Source of the DNA: Blastocatellia bacterium UBA7656
GTDB lineage: Bacteria > Acidobacteriota > Blastocatellia > UBA7656
Length of the DNA: 64,000 bases
Direction of reading: 5' to 3'
Assembly (NCBI GenBank): GCA_002483445.1
Contig: DLHY01000004.1
Coordinates: forward strand, 17,200 to 81,199
Numbering within the stretch: position 1 is the stretch's first letter; every line of letters starts with the position of its first letter. Below are positions 24,454 through 34,228 of the stretch, piece by piece. The translations under genes were made by a program, and so were the position numbers. The notes beneath the pieces are model-generated. The model ran no database searches, was not told the origin of the DNA, and saw nothing but the letters and a program-made list of their open reading frames with translations.

Positions 24454-26361
24454 ATGGCGACAGATAATGTAACCCAGTCCGGTGCGAGCACTGCTGCCGA
24501 CAGCGCCAAAGAAGAGGCTGCTATGCTCAAGGAAAGCGCCGGCCCAGACAATGCGGCTGAAATTCCGCAACCCGCTGCCGAGACCAAACCCGCCGAAGAG
24601 CAAACGGCAGAACCGACCGCCGCAGGCGAATCGACTGAAGAGCAAACGGCAGAGCCGACTGCGACAACTGAATCGACCGGCGCAGACTTCGGCGCGATGC
24701 TCGAAAATTACGAGAAGGAAACCGCTCGTCAGGAAGGCGAGATCGTTCGCGGCGTGGTCGTCGGTATAACCGAGCAGTTCGTTCTCATCGACATCGGCTA
24801 TAAGTCCGAAGGCGTCGTTGCGAAAGAAGAGTTCCTCGACCGACAGAGCGATCTCACGGTCAAGCGTGGCGATGAGGTCGATGTTCTGATCAAGAGCCTT
24901 GAAAATCAGGACGGCTATGCCGTGCTGTCTCGCGCTGATGCCATGAAGATGCAATCGTGGGAGCGATTGCGCCACGCTCATCAGAGTCAGGAAACGATTC
25001 TGGCGCGCGTGTTGAGCCGCATCAAGGGCGGGCTTCAGGTCGATATCGACGGCGTTGGCGCATTCCTTCCCGGCTCGCAGATCGATCTTCGCCCCGTGCG
25101 CAATCCCGACTCGTTCGTGGGACAGGAGATCGAAGTCCGCGTCATCAAGCTCAATCGCAAGCGCAGCAACGTCGTAGTCTCGCGCAAGGCAGTGCTTGAG
25201 GAAGCCTCGACCCAGAAGAAGGCCGAAACGCTCTCTCACATCGAAGAGAATGTCATACTCGAAGGCGCGGTCAAAAACATCACCGACTACGGCGCGTTCA
25301 TCGATCTGGGCGGAATCGACGGCCTGCTTCACATAATCGATATGAGTTGGGGCCGTATTCAATCGCCCCACGAAATACTCAAGGTCGGCGACCCGATTCA
25401 GGTCAAGGTGCTGAAGTTCGACCGCGACAAGGAGCGAATCTCTCTCGGCTACAAACAACTGATGCCCGATCCTTGGCAAACAGTCTTCGAACGATTTCCG
25501 CTCGGCTCGATAGTTGGCGGCAAGGTCGTATCGATCACCGACTACGGCGCGTTCATCGAAGTCGAGCCGGGGGTGGAGGGATTGGTTCACGTGACCGAGA
25601 TGACCTGGTCGAAGCGGCTCAAGCACCCGTCGAAGATCGTGGCTTTGGGCCAGGAAGTCGAAGCCCGCGTGCTTGACGTCGATACTCACGGTCGAAGAAT
25701 CAGCCTCGGCATCAAGCAGACCACTCCCGACCCGTGGGAGACTTTTCCCGCCCGCTACCACGTCGGCTCGCGCGTTTCGGGCAAGGTGCGATCACTCACC
25801 GAGTTCGGCGCGTTCGTCGAAATCGAGGACGGCATCGATGGGTTGGTTCACGTCTCCGATATTTCGTGGACGAAGAGGGTCAAGCATCCGTCTGACGTTT
25901 TGAAGAAAGGCCAGCAGGTCGATGCCGTAATCACCAATATCGATCTTGAAAACCGACGATTGAGCCTCTCGATCAAAGACCTCGAACCGAACGCCTGGGA
26001 TCGCTTCTTCGAAACTCACAAGCTCGGCGATGTCATCACCGGCAAGGTCGTCCGCTTCGCCAACTTCGGCGCGTTCGTCGAAATAGAAGAGGGCATCGAA
26101 GGACTGTGCCACGTTTCCGAACTGAGCGACGAGCGAGTCGAGAAGCCTGAAGATGCAGTCAAGATCGGGCAGACGCTCCAGTTCAAAGTCCTCAAGCTCG
26201 ATCCGGGGCAAAAGAAGATAGGACTTTCGGCCCGCGCCGTCGGCAAGGATAGCGATCCTGAAGATGTGCGAAGCTATCACGAGACCGGAGCCGGGATGGC
26301 GACACTGGGCGAACATCTGGCGAAACTCATCAGCCCTTCGGATAAGAAGAGCGAAGAGTAG
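24454..26361 (+). CDS. rpsA: 30S ribosomal protein S1
   Basis: A 635-residue S1 protein that helps bind mRNA on the small ribosomal subunit. Six S1 domains follow one another from about residue 92. Examples are IDLGGIDGLLHI, DYGAFIEVEPGVEGLVHV, EFGAFVEIEDGIDGLVHV and NFGAFVEIEEGIEGLCHV, each ending in a RISLGIKQ- or LSLSIKDL-type strand. The N-terminal 90 residues are acidic and of low complexity, with EEQTAEPTA repeated twice, and are longer than in typical S1 proteins. The start ATG at 24454 is the first in frame. sppA, a HIT protein and a GDPD follow on the same strand. Confidence 0.96.
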   Translation: MATDNVTQSGASTAADSAKEEAAMLKESAGPDNAAEIPQPAAETKPAEEQTAEPTAAGESTEEQTAEPTATTESTGADFGAMLENYEKETARQEGEIVRGVVVGITEQFVLIDIGYKSEGVVAKEEFLDRQSDLTVKRGDEVDVLIKSLENQDGYAVLSRADAMKMQSWERLRHAHQSQETILARVLSRIKGGLQVDIDGVGAFLPGSQIDLRPVRNPDSFVGQEIEVRVIKLNRKRSNVVVSRKAVLEEASTQKKAETLSHIEENVILEGAVKNITDYGAFIDLGGIDGLLHIIDMSWGRIQSPHEILKVGDPIQVKVLKFDRDKERISLGYKQLMPDPWQTVFERFPLGSIVGGKVVSITDYGAFIEVEPGVEGLVHVTEMTWSKRLKHPSKIVALGQEVEARVLDVDTHGRRISLGIKQTTPDPWETFPARYHVGSRVSGKVRSLTEFGAFVEIEDGIDGLVHVSDISWTKRVKHPSDVLKKGQQVDAVITNIDLENRRLSLSIKDLEPNAWDRFFETHKLGDVITGKVVRFANFGAFVEIEEGIEGLCHVSELSDERVEKPEDAVKIGQTLQFKVLKLDPGQKKIGLSARAVGKDSDPEDVRSYHETGAGMATLGEHLAKLISPSDKKSEE

Positions 26362-26443
26362 CCTCCCTGGCAATGCTGATTTTTGAGACCACGAGCGCGC
26401 TCCGAGGGGCGTGTTCGTGGTTTTCTTCATGAAGGAGCCGTCC

Positions 26444-27358
26444 GTGAAAAAATTCAGTCTGGGAACCATCATCATCATCGCCGTGCTTGGTTTCTTTTTC
26501 TTCATCGCGGTCATACTCCTGGCCGCCGTCGGGCTTTCCGGCGAAGGCGGATGGACGGGACTGGGCGGCGACCGCATAGCCGTCATCTATATCGAAGGAA
26601 CCATATTCGATTCCCGCACAACGGTCGAACAGATGAAGATGTACGGCCAGGACGAGCGCGTCAAAGCCATACTCGTTCGCATAGACAGCCCCGGAGGAGG
26701 AGTCGCCGCCTCGCAGGAGATTCACGATCAGGTCAGATGGCTGCGCGAGGAGAAGAAAAAGAAAGTCGTCGTCTCGATGGGATCAGTCGCCGCATCGGGC
26801 GGATACTATGTCGCCTGCGCCTCAGATTACATAGTCGCTAATCCCGGAACCGTGACCGGCTCGATAGGCGTGATCGCCGAATGGGTCAATTACACCAGTC
26901 TTCTCAAATGGGCGCAGGTGCGACCCGAAGTCATCAAGAGCGGAGAGATGAAAGACGCAGGCTCACCCGTGAGAGAGCTTTCGCCCAAAGAGCGCGAATA
27001 CCTTCAAGGCATCATCAATCAGATGTATCAGCAATTCGTCAACGCTGTAGTCGCGGGCCGCGCGGACAGAGGGCTTACGCGCGAGCGCATACTTCAACTC
27101 GCCGACGGGCGCGTTTACACGGGCGAAGAAGCGGTGAAAGAAAAACTCATCGATGAGCTTGGCAGCTATGAAGCGGCATTGAGACGAACAGCCGAAATCG
27201 CTGGCCTTCGCGGCGAGCCTCAAATAGTGACTCCGCCAAAGCCTCGACGCGGATCACTTCTTGATCTGCTCACGGACGCCGACGTTGAAGGCATCCTGTC
27301 GAAAGGCTTGAATCAGGCTCCCGGAGCCAGTTTGCAGTTTGAATACCTCTGGAAATAG
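26444..27358 (+). CDS. sppA: Signal peptide peptidase SppA
   Basis: A 304-residue membrane-bound serine protease that clears cleaved signal peptides. The start is GTG at 26444, since GAAGGAG lies just upstream. An N-terminal membrane helix (residues about 5-30, IIIIAVLGFFFFIAVILL) leads to the catalytic domain. The nucleophile Ser is in MGSVAASGGYYV (about residue 118) and the Lys in KSGEMKDAGSP (about residue 168), the Ser/Lys dyad of the family. The length fits the short SppA form. It follows rpsA by 82 bp. Confidence 0.93.
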   Translation: MKKFSLGTIIIIAVLGFFFFIAVILLAAVGLSGEGGWTGLGGDRIAVIYIEGTIFDSRTTVEQMKMYGQDERVKAILVRIDSPGGGVAASQEIHDQVRWLREEKKKKVVVSMGSVAASGGYYVACASDYIVANPGTVTGSIGVIAEWVNYTSLLKWAQVRPEVIKSGEMKDAGSPVRELSPKEREYLQGIINQMYQQFVNAVVAGRADRGLTRERILQLADGRVYTGEEAVKEKLIDELGSYEAALRRTAEIAGLRGEPQIVTPPKPRRGSLLDLLTDADVEGILSKGLNQAPGASLQFEYLWK

Positions 27359-27367
27359 TCCATTGTC

Positions 27368-27425
27368 CCTTGTCCTTTGTCATTTGTTGGAGATGAGAAT
27401 GAACAAAGGACAAAGGACAAAGGAC
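27368..27425. repeat. Heptamer tandem repeat arranged as a hairpin
   Basis: Three perfect copies of AAAGGAC (27405-27425) face a CCTTGTCCTTTGT arm (27368-27380). The arm pairs with ACAAAGGACAAAGG at 27403-27416. The repeat ends just before the HIT gene. It could attenuate read-through from sppA. Confidence 0.7.
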
Positions 27426-27436
27426 GAGTGACAAAC

Positions 27437-27925
27437 ATGGAACACCTCTGGAGTCCATGGCGATATCGCTACATCGTCGCAGCCGACGGCGAGAAGGGAT
27501 GCGTTTTCTGTCTCGCGCTGGCTAAGAGAGATGATCGCGCGAGTTTAATAGTTCATCGCGGAGAGCGGAATTTCGTCATACTCAATCTGTTTCCTTACAC
27601 GAGCGGACACTTGATGATCGTCCCTTATGAGCATACTGCTTCGCTCGCCAGTGCGGATGAAGCGACGACTACGGAGATGATGGAGATAGCGAAGCAGGCG
27701 CAGAGAGCGATTGAGGCGGAGTATCACCCGGACGGATTCAACATCGGTTTGAACCTGGGACGTGCGGCGGGCGCGGGCGTGGCCGAGCATCTTCATCTTC
27801 ACATCGTCCCGCGATGGATAGGTGATGCGAATTTCGTCTCGATAATAGGCGAGACGCGCGTCCTGCCCGAAGAACTTGAGACGACTTTCGACAGATTGAA
27901 AAGACACTTCGACGCTCAGGCATGA
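27437..27925 (+). CDS. HIT-family nucleotide hydrolase
   Basis: A 162-residue histidine-triad protein. The start at 27437 gives the usual MEHLWSPWRYRY opening of Ap4A-hydrolase-like HIT proteins. It has CVFC near the N-terminus (a zinc-like pair), LFPYTSGHLMIVP in the middle, and the catalytic HLHLHIVPRW near residue 117. Such enzymes hydrolyse or phosphorolyse dinucleoside polyphosphates. It lies directly after the repeat that separates it from sppA. Confidence 0.92.
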   Translation: MEHLWSPWRYRYIVAADGEKGCVFCLALAKRDDRASLIVHRGERNFVILNLFPYTSGHLMIVPYEHTASLASADEATTTEMMEIAKQAQRAIEAEYHPDGFNIGLNLGRAAGAGVAEHLHLHIVPRWIGDANFVSIIGETRVLPEELETTFDRLKRHFDAQA

Positions 27926-27952
27926 GCAAATCGATTCAACGCGAGGCATGTT

Positions 27953-28804
27953 ATGACCCGACTGATTCGCTTTGTTTTCATACTTGTCTTCGCTCTTGCG
28001 AGTTTGTCTGCCGCGCAAAGCCGGACGAACGGGCGAGAGCCATCTACTGTTTCGAGGACTCTCATCATAGCCCATCGCGGAGGCGCGAAAGAGTCTACGG
28101 AAAACACCATCGCGGCCTTTCAGCGAGCCTCCCGGCTGGGCGCAGGCGGAGTGGAAACCGATGTGAGAATGTCTCGCGATGGAGTCGTCGTCATCTATCA
28201 CGATGATCGATTCGGGCGAGTCGAGGGTCTTGCAGCGGCGCAGCGAACGCGACTCATTTCGGATATGACTTATAGGGAGCTTTCGGCGCAAACGCTCGTC
28301 CCCGTCGGCGAAGACACGGGCGGACGGCGCGTTCCGACGTTTGCCGATCTGTTGACCAGTGTGAAATCCGGCTTGCTCAACATCGAGATCAAACGCGGCC
28401 CGCGCTTCGATGATCTCGTCGATAAGGTCATCGAACAGCTTCGTAACTTTTCAGAACCTGATCGCGTCGTGCTTGAGCCGCCCGATTTGAAGACCGCCGA
28501 AAAAATTCGTCACGCTCTTCCCGAAATCAAGCTTCACATCAACCCCGGTTATGACGGTACGGTTCCTTTCAATGAATCGCTCGAAAAAGTGCTTCGCTTC
28601 CATCCCCATTCGATTTCGGTGAATTACAAAAAAGTTTCGCTGGAGATGATAGAACTCGCTCACCGGGCAGGCGTCGAAGTGTGGGTGTGGACAGTAGACG
28701 CGCCTGAAATAGCTCAGGCGATGGCGTTGATGGGAGTCGATGCCATCAAGACCGACCGACCGCGCGCTATGCTCGAGATGCTGCGCAATCTGAGAGCGCG
28801 TTGA
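27953..28804 (+). CDS. Secreted glycerophosphodiester phosphodiesterase
   Basis: A 283-residue enzyme with a signal peptide (FVFILVFALASLSAAQS). It has the GDPD markers IAHRGGAKESTENTIAAF (catalytic His in AHRGG), VETDVRMSRDGVVVIYHDD (Glu-Asp and the second His) and LNIEIKRG (Glu-Lys). The C-terminus has VWVWTVDAPE. It would release glycerol-3-phosphate from glycerophosphodiesters in the periplasm, using a divalent metal. It follows the HIT gene by 27 bp. Confidence 0.94.
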   Translation: MTRLIRFVFILVFALASLSAAQSRTNGREPSTVSRTLIIAHRGGAKESTENTIAAFQRASRLGAGGVETDVRMSRDGVVVIYHDDRFGRVEGLAAAQRTRLISDMTYRELSAQTLVPVGEDTGGRRVPTFADLLTSVKSGLLNIEIKRGPRFDDLVDKVIEQLRNFSEPDRVVLEPPDLKTAEKIRHALPEIKLHINPGYDGTVPFNESLEKVLRFHPHSISVNYKKVSLEMIELAHRAGVEVWVWTVDAPEIAQAMALMGVDAIKTDRPRAMLEMLRNLRAR

Positions 28805-28820
28805 CGCAAGCCTTATATAC

Positions 28821-30350
28821 TCACGGCTTTTTCCTGAACTCAAGTTCCGTAAACCAGAAATCCTCGTTGGGGACGTTGATTCGCATCTCCGTCACCTTGC
28901 CCTGTTCGTTCATCAGAAATTGAACTTTGCCCTTGCCGAAGAACGGGAATTTTTTTCGCCACTCGACTTCGAACGTGTCGAAGTGCCAGTGCGCAAGATC
29001 GCCCGTCAGATCAGGGTTGGGGAGAAACTTCAACACGAGCTTTCCGTTTTCGATCTTCACCTCCACATCGCCGTACATTCGGTCGGTGTATGAGCCAGTG
29101 TAGGCTTCGAGCGGAAGCGAGGGCCGGGTATTCAAGGTGCGGAGATTGTCTTCGCGAAGGCGCTCTGCCATCGCGCGCTGCTGTCCTTCTTTCGATCTCT
29201 TCAACCCCTCGGCGCTCCAGTCCCGGTCTTCACTGCTGAGATAAGCGTCGAGCGTCTTGTACATCAGCGCCGTCATGATATCGGTCATGCTATTTGTCAG
29301 TATCACGAGGCCGAGTTTTTTCTCAGGCACCAGCGCGGTTCGCGAATACATCCCGTCATAGCCGCCGCTGTGGCTCGCCACCACGCAGCCGCGATAATCC
29401 GTCACTCCCCAGCCCAGCCCGTAGCCGTTGAAATGCGTGTGAGGATTTCTCTCCTCGCTCGCGCGACTGACTACGAACGAGACGTGCGGCGTCCACATAA
29501 TGCGCGACTGATTTTCGGAAAAAATCTTTTTGCCCTCGAACGTCCCCCGACCGAGTTGAAGCCGGAGCCACTGAGCCATATCGCTCACCGAGGAGATGAT
29601 GCCGCCCGCAGGAACCATGCTGTCCCAGTTGTACCACGGAAAAGTGATCGGCTTGCCGTCCGCTTCTCCGTGCGGAGTGGCGACGTTCGTTTTCGCGGAA
29701 AGCTCGCGCGTGGAAAGCACGGTCTCATTCATTCCAAGGGGAATGAATATGCGCTCTCTTACGAACTGCTCCCATGTTTTGCCCGATGCTTTTTCGATCA
29801 CTTCGCCTGCGGCCAGATACATGATGTTGGAATAGCCGTAGCCGCCGCGAAACGGAAATGCCTGTTTGAGAAAGCGGGCGCGGCGCACGACTTCTTCGCG
29901 GCTGTAGGGAGTGCCGTACCATATCAGATCGCCTGAAAAAGTCAGCAACCCGACGCGATGGCAGAGCAGATCGCGCACGCGGACTTCCTGACTGACGTAG
30001 GGATCGTAGAGTTGAAAATAGGGAAGGAACTTCTGCGCGCGGTCGTCCCACGAGAGTTTCTTTTCATCTACGAGAATTGCGAGCGCAGCCGAGGTGAAAG
30101 CTTTCGTGTTCGAGGCGATGGCAAAAAGCGTATGCTCATCGACCTTATCCGCCTTGCCGATTTCGCGGAGGCCGTAGCCTTTTGCGAAAACAATTTTATC
30201 GTCCTTGACGATGGCAATAGCCATTCCCGGCACCTGCCATTCACGCATCGCTTTCTCGAAATAACGGTCGAGTTGTTGCAGATCGGCCTGAGCCGAGGCC
30301 GAAATATTTATGAAGAGCAGAGCGAAGAGAGCGAAGAAAATTCGTTTCAT
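28821..30350 (-). CDS. Secreted serine beta-lactamase-fold hydrolase (class C type)
   Basis: A 509-residue protein with AGGAG before the ATG and a signal peptide (FFALFALLFINISASAQ). The penicillin-binding/beta-lactamase core has SNTK as the Ser-x-x-Lys motif (about residue 81), YSN as the Tyr-x-Asn motif (about 173), and HSGGYDG as the third motif. The C-terminal region (about residue 400 on) is a separate beta-rich domain, DUF3471-like. Such proteins are often esterases or D-aminopeptidases rather than antibiotic-hydrolysing enzymes. The substrate cannot be decided. It converges on the GDPD. Confidence 0.92.
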   Translation of the reverse strand: MKRIFFALFALLFINISASAQADLQQLDRYFEKAMREWQVPGMAIAIVKDDKIVFAKGYGLREIGKADKVDEHTLFAIASNTKAFTSAALAILVDEKKLSWDDRAQKFLPYFQLYDPYVSQEVRVRDLLCHRVGLLTFSGDLIWYGTPYSREEVVRRARFLKQAFPFRGGYGYSNIMYLAAGEVIEKASGKTWEQFVRERIFIPLGMNETVLSTRELSAKTNVATPHGEADGKPITFPWYNWDSMVPAGGIISSVSDMAQWLRLQLGRGTFEGKKIFSENQSRIMWTPHVSFVVSRASEERNPHTHFNGYGLGWGVTDYRGCVVASHSGGYDGMYSRTALVPEKKLGLVILTNSMTDIMTALMYKTLDAYLSSEDRDWSAEGLKRSKEGQQRAMAERLREDNLRTLNTRPSLPLEAYTGSYTDRMYGDVEVKIENGKLVLKFLPNPDLTGDLAHWHFDTFEVEWRKKFPFFGKGKVQFLMNEQGKVTEMRINVPNEDFWFTELEFRKKP

Positions 30351-30367
30351 CTATGATTCTCCTGTGA

Positions 30368-30384
30368 CGCAAGGCGAGCTTGCG
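30368..30384. repeat. Dispersed hairpin repeat, degenerate copy
   Basis: CGCAAG-GCGAG-CTTGCG, a shorter copy of the GCGCAA hairpin family, just upstream of the serine-hydrolase gene. Confidence 0.5.
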
Positions 30385-30411
30385 GTGGATTAGTTCGTAT
30401 TTCAGCAAATT

Positions 30412-30846
30412 TCATCTGGCAGAAGAGCAGGGCCACCAGAGCGGCGGTGTTTTACTTACGTTACTCCCCTTGTAGAATATGTCTACCTTGTCTGATTCCT
30501 CGCGTATGCCTTCTATGTTCATTCGGCTGAAAATCTCCTTTGACTTCGTAACAGTGACCCAAACGCGATCCCCTTCACTGAGTTCATCAAGTTCTTTTCC
30601 AGTGAGAACGAGATTATCTACGACTATTTCAGGTTCGAAGTACCTGCCGGAACACACACGATCAACGCGGTATTTTGCGAGACGATAAAATGCAAATACT
30701 CCACTCATCGGCATCTGAGGGCCGACGCGCAAAACGGTTCCTTCAAACGCAAGCCCGCCAGTTTCATCAGGCAGAGAACTGTTGCCAATCCTTGAAGAGC
30801 TTGCCAAAAGCGTGATGAACAAAACTCCTGCTCCAATCGCTTTCAT
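30412..30846 (-). CDS. Secreted protein of unknown function
   Basis: A 144-residue exported protein. AAGGAGG precedes the ATG. The first 20 residues are hydrophobic (GAGVLFITLLASSS). The rest is beta-rich with VFAFYRLAKYRVDRVCSG, the lone Cys and ELDELSEGDRVWVTV. I see no known motif. It lies 12 bp from the amidohydrolase gene on the same strand, so the two may be co-transcribed. Confidence 0.65.
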   Translation of the reverse strand: MKAIGAGVLFITLLASSSRIGNSSLPDETGGLAFEGTVLRVGPQMPMSGVFAFYRLAKYRVDRVCSGRYFEPEIVVDNLVLTGKELDELSEGDRVWVTVTKSKEIFSRMNIEGIREESDKVDIFYKGSNVSKTPPLWWPCSSAR

Positions 30847-30858
30847 AAAGCCTCCTTT

Positions 30859-32226
30859 TCACTTATACCGCTGGCCACGTTTGATGACGATGTCGACTCG
30901 TTGAAGAAGATTGATGAAGCGAAGCGCATCGCCGCGAACGGCTATGATGTCGGCGTACTTGCCTTCAGTCACAGTGCCAACATCTCGATCTACTTTCATC
31001 GCCAACGCAGGCCAGTAAGTCGCCGCGCGAATCGCCATCATCGGATCGACTCCCAATCGATTGACCCACACTTCAAGCTCTTTCCACGTCGACTGGCTGT
31101 GAAACTTCATCGGTATACCGCTATCGGTTCCGATCAGTAGAACGACGCCCGACTCGCGGAGTTGCTGAAATTTTCGCGCAAGCGTCGGCCTGCGGCTTGG
31201 CGTGAGTTGAAAATAAGGCAGGCGATCAGGATGGCTGATCGATTCACGGATATCAGCGATGATGTTTTCTGGAAGTCCCACTTTCCACGAAGGATCGTCC
31301 AACTCTTCCCGGTTGTCGCGCAGGTATTCGTAATTGAACAAGCCTTCGATGGTCGGAGTCCAAAAGAGCGGCCCAAGATTCATCTTCGCCGTTCGCTCGC
31401 GGATCATCTCGATTATGTCCGCCGGATATTCGGGAGCCGACGAAAGCCCCGTATGCTCGAAGCAATCCACGCCCGCTTTCAAACCGCGACGAATTTCATC
31501 AGGCCGATGCGAATGACCTACGACCGGCAATCTATGTTTGTGCGCTTCATCGACTACGGCCATGACTTCTTCCATCGTCATCTGATCCTGATCTATGAGC
31601 TTGATGCAATTGACTCCGGCTTCAGCCAGACGGCGCACCTTCGCGCGAGCGTCTTCCACTCCCGTCACGCCCCATCTGAACAATTCGGTTCCGGGATAGG
31701 GCGCGTGCTGAATGAACGGGCCTGAGACGTAAAGCGTAGGGCCGGGAATCTCGCCGCGATTTATTCGATCACGAACAGAGATGCTGTCTTTGAGCGGCCC
31801 GCCGAGATCGCGCGCGCTGGTCACCCCGGCCATCAGCAGTTGCTTTGCCGACGCGGGCATAATCACGCTCTCGAAGAGCGACGGATAAGTTTTATCCCAG
31901 TGATCATAATCAGCGTGGCCGTTTATCATCAGGTGAACGTGCATGTCCCACAGACCCGGAAGGACAGTCATGCCTTCGGTCGATATGATCTCGGCATTTT
32001 TCGGAATGGCGAGCGTCCCCACTTGTCCAACGGCTTTTATGCGCTGGCCTTCGATGATGATGACGCTGTTCGGTATGGGCCGCCCGCCGAAGCCATCGAT
32101 GAGCGTTCCGCCGACGATGGCTTTTACGGGCGCGGACTGCGGATGAGTTGAAAAACCTGCGACAGCCAGAGCGCAGACGATGAGCGAGGCGACCATCAAT
32201 CGTGAGAGACGCGGCAGTTTTTTCAT
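30859..32226 (-). CDS. Secreted amidohydrolase-family protein
   Basis: A 455-residue metal-dependent hydrolase with GGAGGG before the ATG and a signal peptide (LMVASLIVCALAVAGFS). The amidohydrolase motifs are LPGLWDMHVHLM (metal-binding HxH, about residue 96), the Lys in NCIKLIDQDQMT, VGHSHRPDE (His) and LLIGTDSGIPM (catalytic Asp). Imidazolonepropionase and prolidase-like members share this layout. The substrate is unknown. There is a possible operon with the small secreted protein at 30412. Confidence 0.93.
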   Translation of the reverse strand: MKKLPRLSRLMVASLIVCALAVAGFSTHPQSAPVKAIVGGTLIDGFGGRPIPNSVIIIEGQRIKAVGQVGTLAIPKNAEIISTEGMTVLPGLWDMHVHLMINGHADYDHWDKTYPSLFESVIMPASAKQLLMAGVTSARDLGGPLKDSISVRDRINRGEIPGPTLYVSGPFIQHAPYPGTELFRWGVTGVEDARAKVRRLAEAGVNCIKLIDQDQMTMEEVMAVVDEAHKHRLPVVGHSHRPDEIRRGLKAGVDCFEHTGLSSAPEYPADIIEMIRERTAKMNLGPLFWTPTIEGLFNYEYLRDNREELDDPSWKVGLPENIIADIRESISHPDRLPYFQLTPSRRPTLARKFQQLRESGVVLLIGTDSGIPMKFHSQSTWKELEVWVNRLGVDPMMAIRAATYWPALAMKVDRDVGTVTEGKYADIIAVRGDALRFINLLQRVDIVIKRGQRYK

Positions 32227-32372
32227 AGTGACCCTCCAGAGACGATTTGCGCGGAGAGATTATCTACAAACCCGCGCTCGAAGCAAAGAGCTTTCAGCAG
32301 ACAACCCTTGAATAAATCATCAATGCTCGTTAGAACTATCATCGAGAGACACTCGGCAAGAGGCATACAAGA

Positions 32373-34223
32373 GTGGGAAACCTCTATGAAGAATTCGAGA
32401 GCGAACTCGAAGGCTGGCGTCGCAAATATGTGGGCCGCCCGGAGCGCGAGATACGACAACTCTTCCTGCTCGCCCTTGAGCGCGAAGAGATAGTGTCAAT
32501 CGGCTACTCTGAAGATGTCATACTCCGCAGGCTCGCTCATACTCAACTCGACGAAGAAATCCGCGACCTCATTCATCACGCGCTCGTCTGGATATGGAAA
32601 GACGAGCAGATGCACGCGATCTATGTTCGCGGCACGCTCCTCAAATCCGCAGGCGCGAGATTGCGCACGCTCGCTTTTATGCGCCAGATGTCGGGCGTGA
32701 CCGGCGGATGGGCCGCCTCCGTCCGTCAGCACGTCCGCTTCTCGGACGCGCCGCTTTCGCGCTCGATAGCCACTCTCATCATGTGGGGGGGATACCTGCT
32801 CGGTCAGGTGCCGAAAGATGTCTGGCCTCATCTCGATTATCGCCCCTTTCGCGATTACTGCCTCTACAACATAGACGCCGAGCGAACCGCGTGGCTTTGC
32901 TTCAAACGGGTGGTCGAGCTTGCTCAAGATCATGCGGAGACACGGGCGATGGCTGACGATTTTCGCCGCGCTCAGGAAGACGAAGATCGCCACCGCCGAA
33001 TCTTTGAAATCCTCGCTCACGCGCTTGATGAACGTGATCGCCTCTCACAGGGAGAGACAGCCGACGCGCTGGCCGAAAAAATCGGCGAGGTCGGCGAAGT
33101 GTTCCTTCCCCGCTCGCGTCGGCGCGGCCCTGCGGCTGAAAACCCTCTGGGAAGCGGCGGGCGCGTGTTCGTGTTTCGCGGAGAAACGTCAGAAGAAAAA
33201 CTTCCGCTGTTGAATCAAGTGCTTGACGAAGCAGGACTCCCGACATTGCTTGAAGAGCGCGCCCGCAGATCAGGCAAACCGTTGAGCGATATCAGCGTAG
33301 CCATCAAGCCGACCTTTATGCTGGGCTATCATCGCAAAGACCTATCGACGATCACCGACACGGAGCTTCTCTCTGAGCTTGCGCTTTATCTTCGACGACT
33401 GGGGTGCAAAGATGTCGCCGTCGTCGAAGCGCGCAACATCTATGATAAGTTTTATAAGAATCGAACCGTCGCGGATGTCGCGCGCTACTTCCGTATAGAG
33501 TCGCCGCACTTTCGCGTAGTCGATAGCAGCGAAGAGCAGGTGCCGCACGAGTATGAAAGAGGGCTTGCTCAATACACAGTCGGGCGCACGTGGAAAGAAG
33601 CGGATTTTCGCATCACCTTCAGCAAGATGCGCAGCCATCCGGTCGAGATGGTTTATCTGACCATCGGCAACACCGAGGGACTAGGCCAGCGGTGCGAGGA
33701 ATTCTTTTTCGTCGAGCGACAGGCGCAACGCGAGACAGCGAACCTTATGCTGATCGATGAGTTCCCTCCTCACTTCGCTCTCATCGATGCTTACGACAGC
33801 GCGCCCGACGGACTGCTCGGCATGATGGGCTGCCCGCGTCCGCACTCGCCGCGTCGAATTTATGCCGGAGCGGATGCGATAGCGGTCGATATGGTAGCTG
33901 CCCGTCACCTCGGTGTGAGCGACCCGCGAGATTCGTCGCTTCTTCGCGCGGCGTGTCACTGGTTCGGCAATCCTTCGAAGAGCATCGAGGTCACAGGTTG
34001 CGATGAACCTGTCGTGGATTGGCGCGGGCCTTATCACAACGAATGGTCTACGCTGTTGAGTCTGTTTGCATATCCGGTTTATCAGTTCGCAAGCTCGCGG
34101 GGCGCGGTGTTCGTTCCCGAAATGGATAAAGAGGCGTTCCCGCCCATAGAACCTGAAGGGATGATTCTCCGCTTGCGTCGCCGCAGCCTTCAGGCATTTT
34201 TAGGACTGAGGCACAGGAAATAA
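32373..34223 (+). CDS. Ferritin-like N-terminal domain fused to a DUF362 domain
   Basis: A 616-residue protein starting at GTG 32373 (AGAGG upstream). Residues 1-240 are helical and rich in Glu/His: DEQMHAIYVRG, RTAWLCFKRVVELAQDHAETR and EDEDRHRRIFEIL. This fits a ferritin-like di-metal fold. Residues 290-590 match DUF362, with SVAIKPTFMLGYHRKDLS, DVAVVEARNIYD, FRITFSKMRSHPVEMVYLTIGN and PRRIYAGADAIAVDMVAARHLG. DUF362 proteins are thought to bind iron-sulfur clusters or nucleotides, but no CxxC ferredoxin set is present here. It starts a three-gene cluster with a CrtI-like flavoprotein and an epoxide-hydrolase-like enzyme. No function is known for this fusion. Confidence 0.75.
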   Translation: MGNLYEEFESELEGWRRKYVGRPEREIRQLFLLALEREEIVSIGYSEDVILRRLAHTQLDEEIRDLIHHALVWIWKDEQMHAIYVRGTLLKSAGARLRTLAFMRQMSGVTGGWAASVRQHVRFSDAPLSRSIATLIMWGGYLLGQVPKDVWPHLDYRPFRDYCLYNIDAERTAWLCFKRVVELAQDHAETRAMADDFRRAQEDEDRHRRIFEILAHALDERDRLSQGETADALAEKIGEVGEVFLPRSRRRGPAAENPLGSGGRVFVFRGETSEEKLPLLNQVLDEAGLPTLLEERARRSGKPLSDISVAIKPTFMLGYHRKDLSTITDTELLSELALYLRRLGCKDVAVVEARNIYDKFYKNRTVADVARYFRIESPHFRVVDSSEEQVPHEYERGLAQYTVGRTWKEADFRITFSKMRSHPVEMVYLTIGNTEGLGQRCEEFFFVERQAQRETANLMLIDEFPPHFALIDAYDSAPDGLLGMMGCPRPHSPRRIYAGADAIAVDMVAARHLGVSDPRDSSLLRAACHWFGNPSKSIEVTGCDEPVVDWRGPYHNEWSTLLSLFAYPVYQFASSRGAVFVPEMDKEAFPPIEPEGMILRLRRRSLQAFLGLRHRK

Positions 34224-34228
34224 TCGTG

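Noticed and set aside
24271..25761. Long open frame on the minus strand opposite rpsA
   Set aside because: It lies antisense to the S1 domains, has no ribosome site and no recognisable domain; the sense frame is certain.
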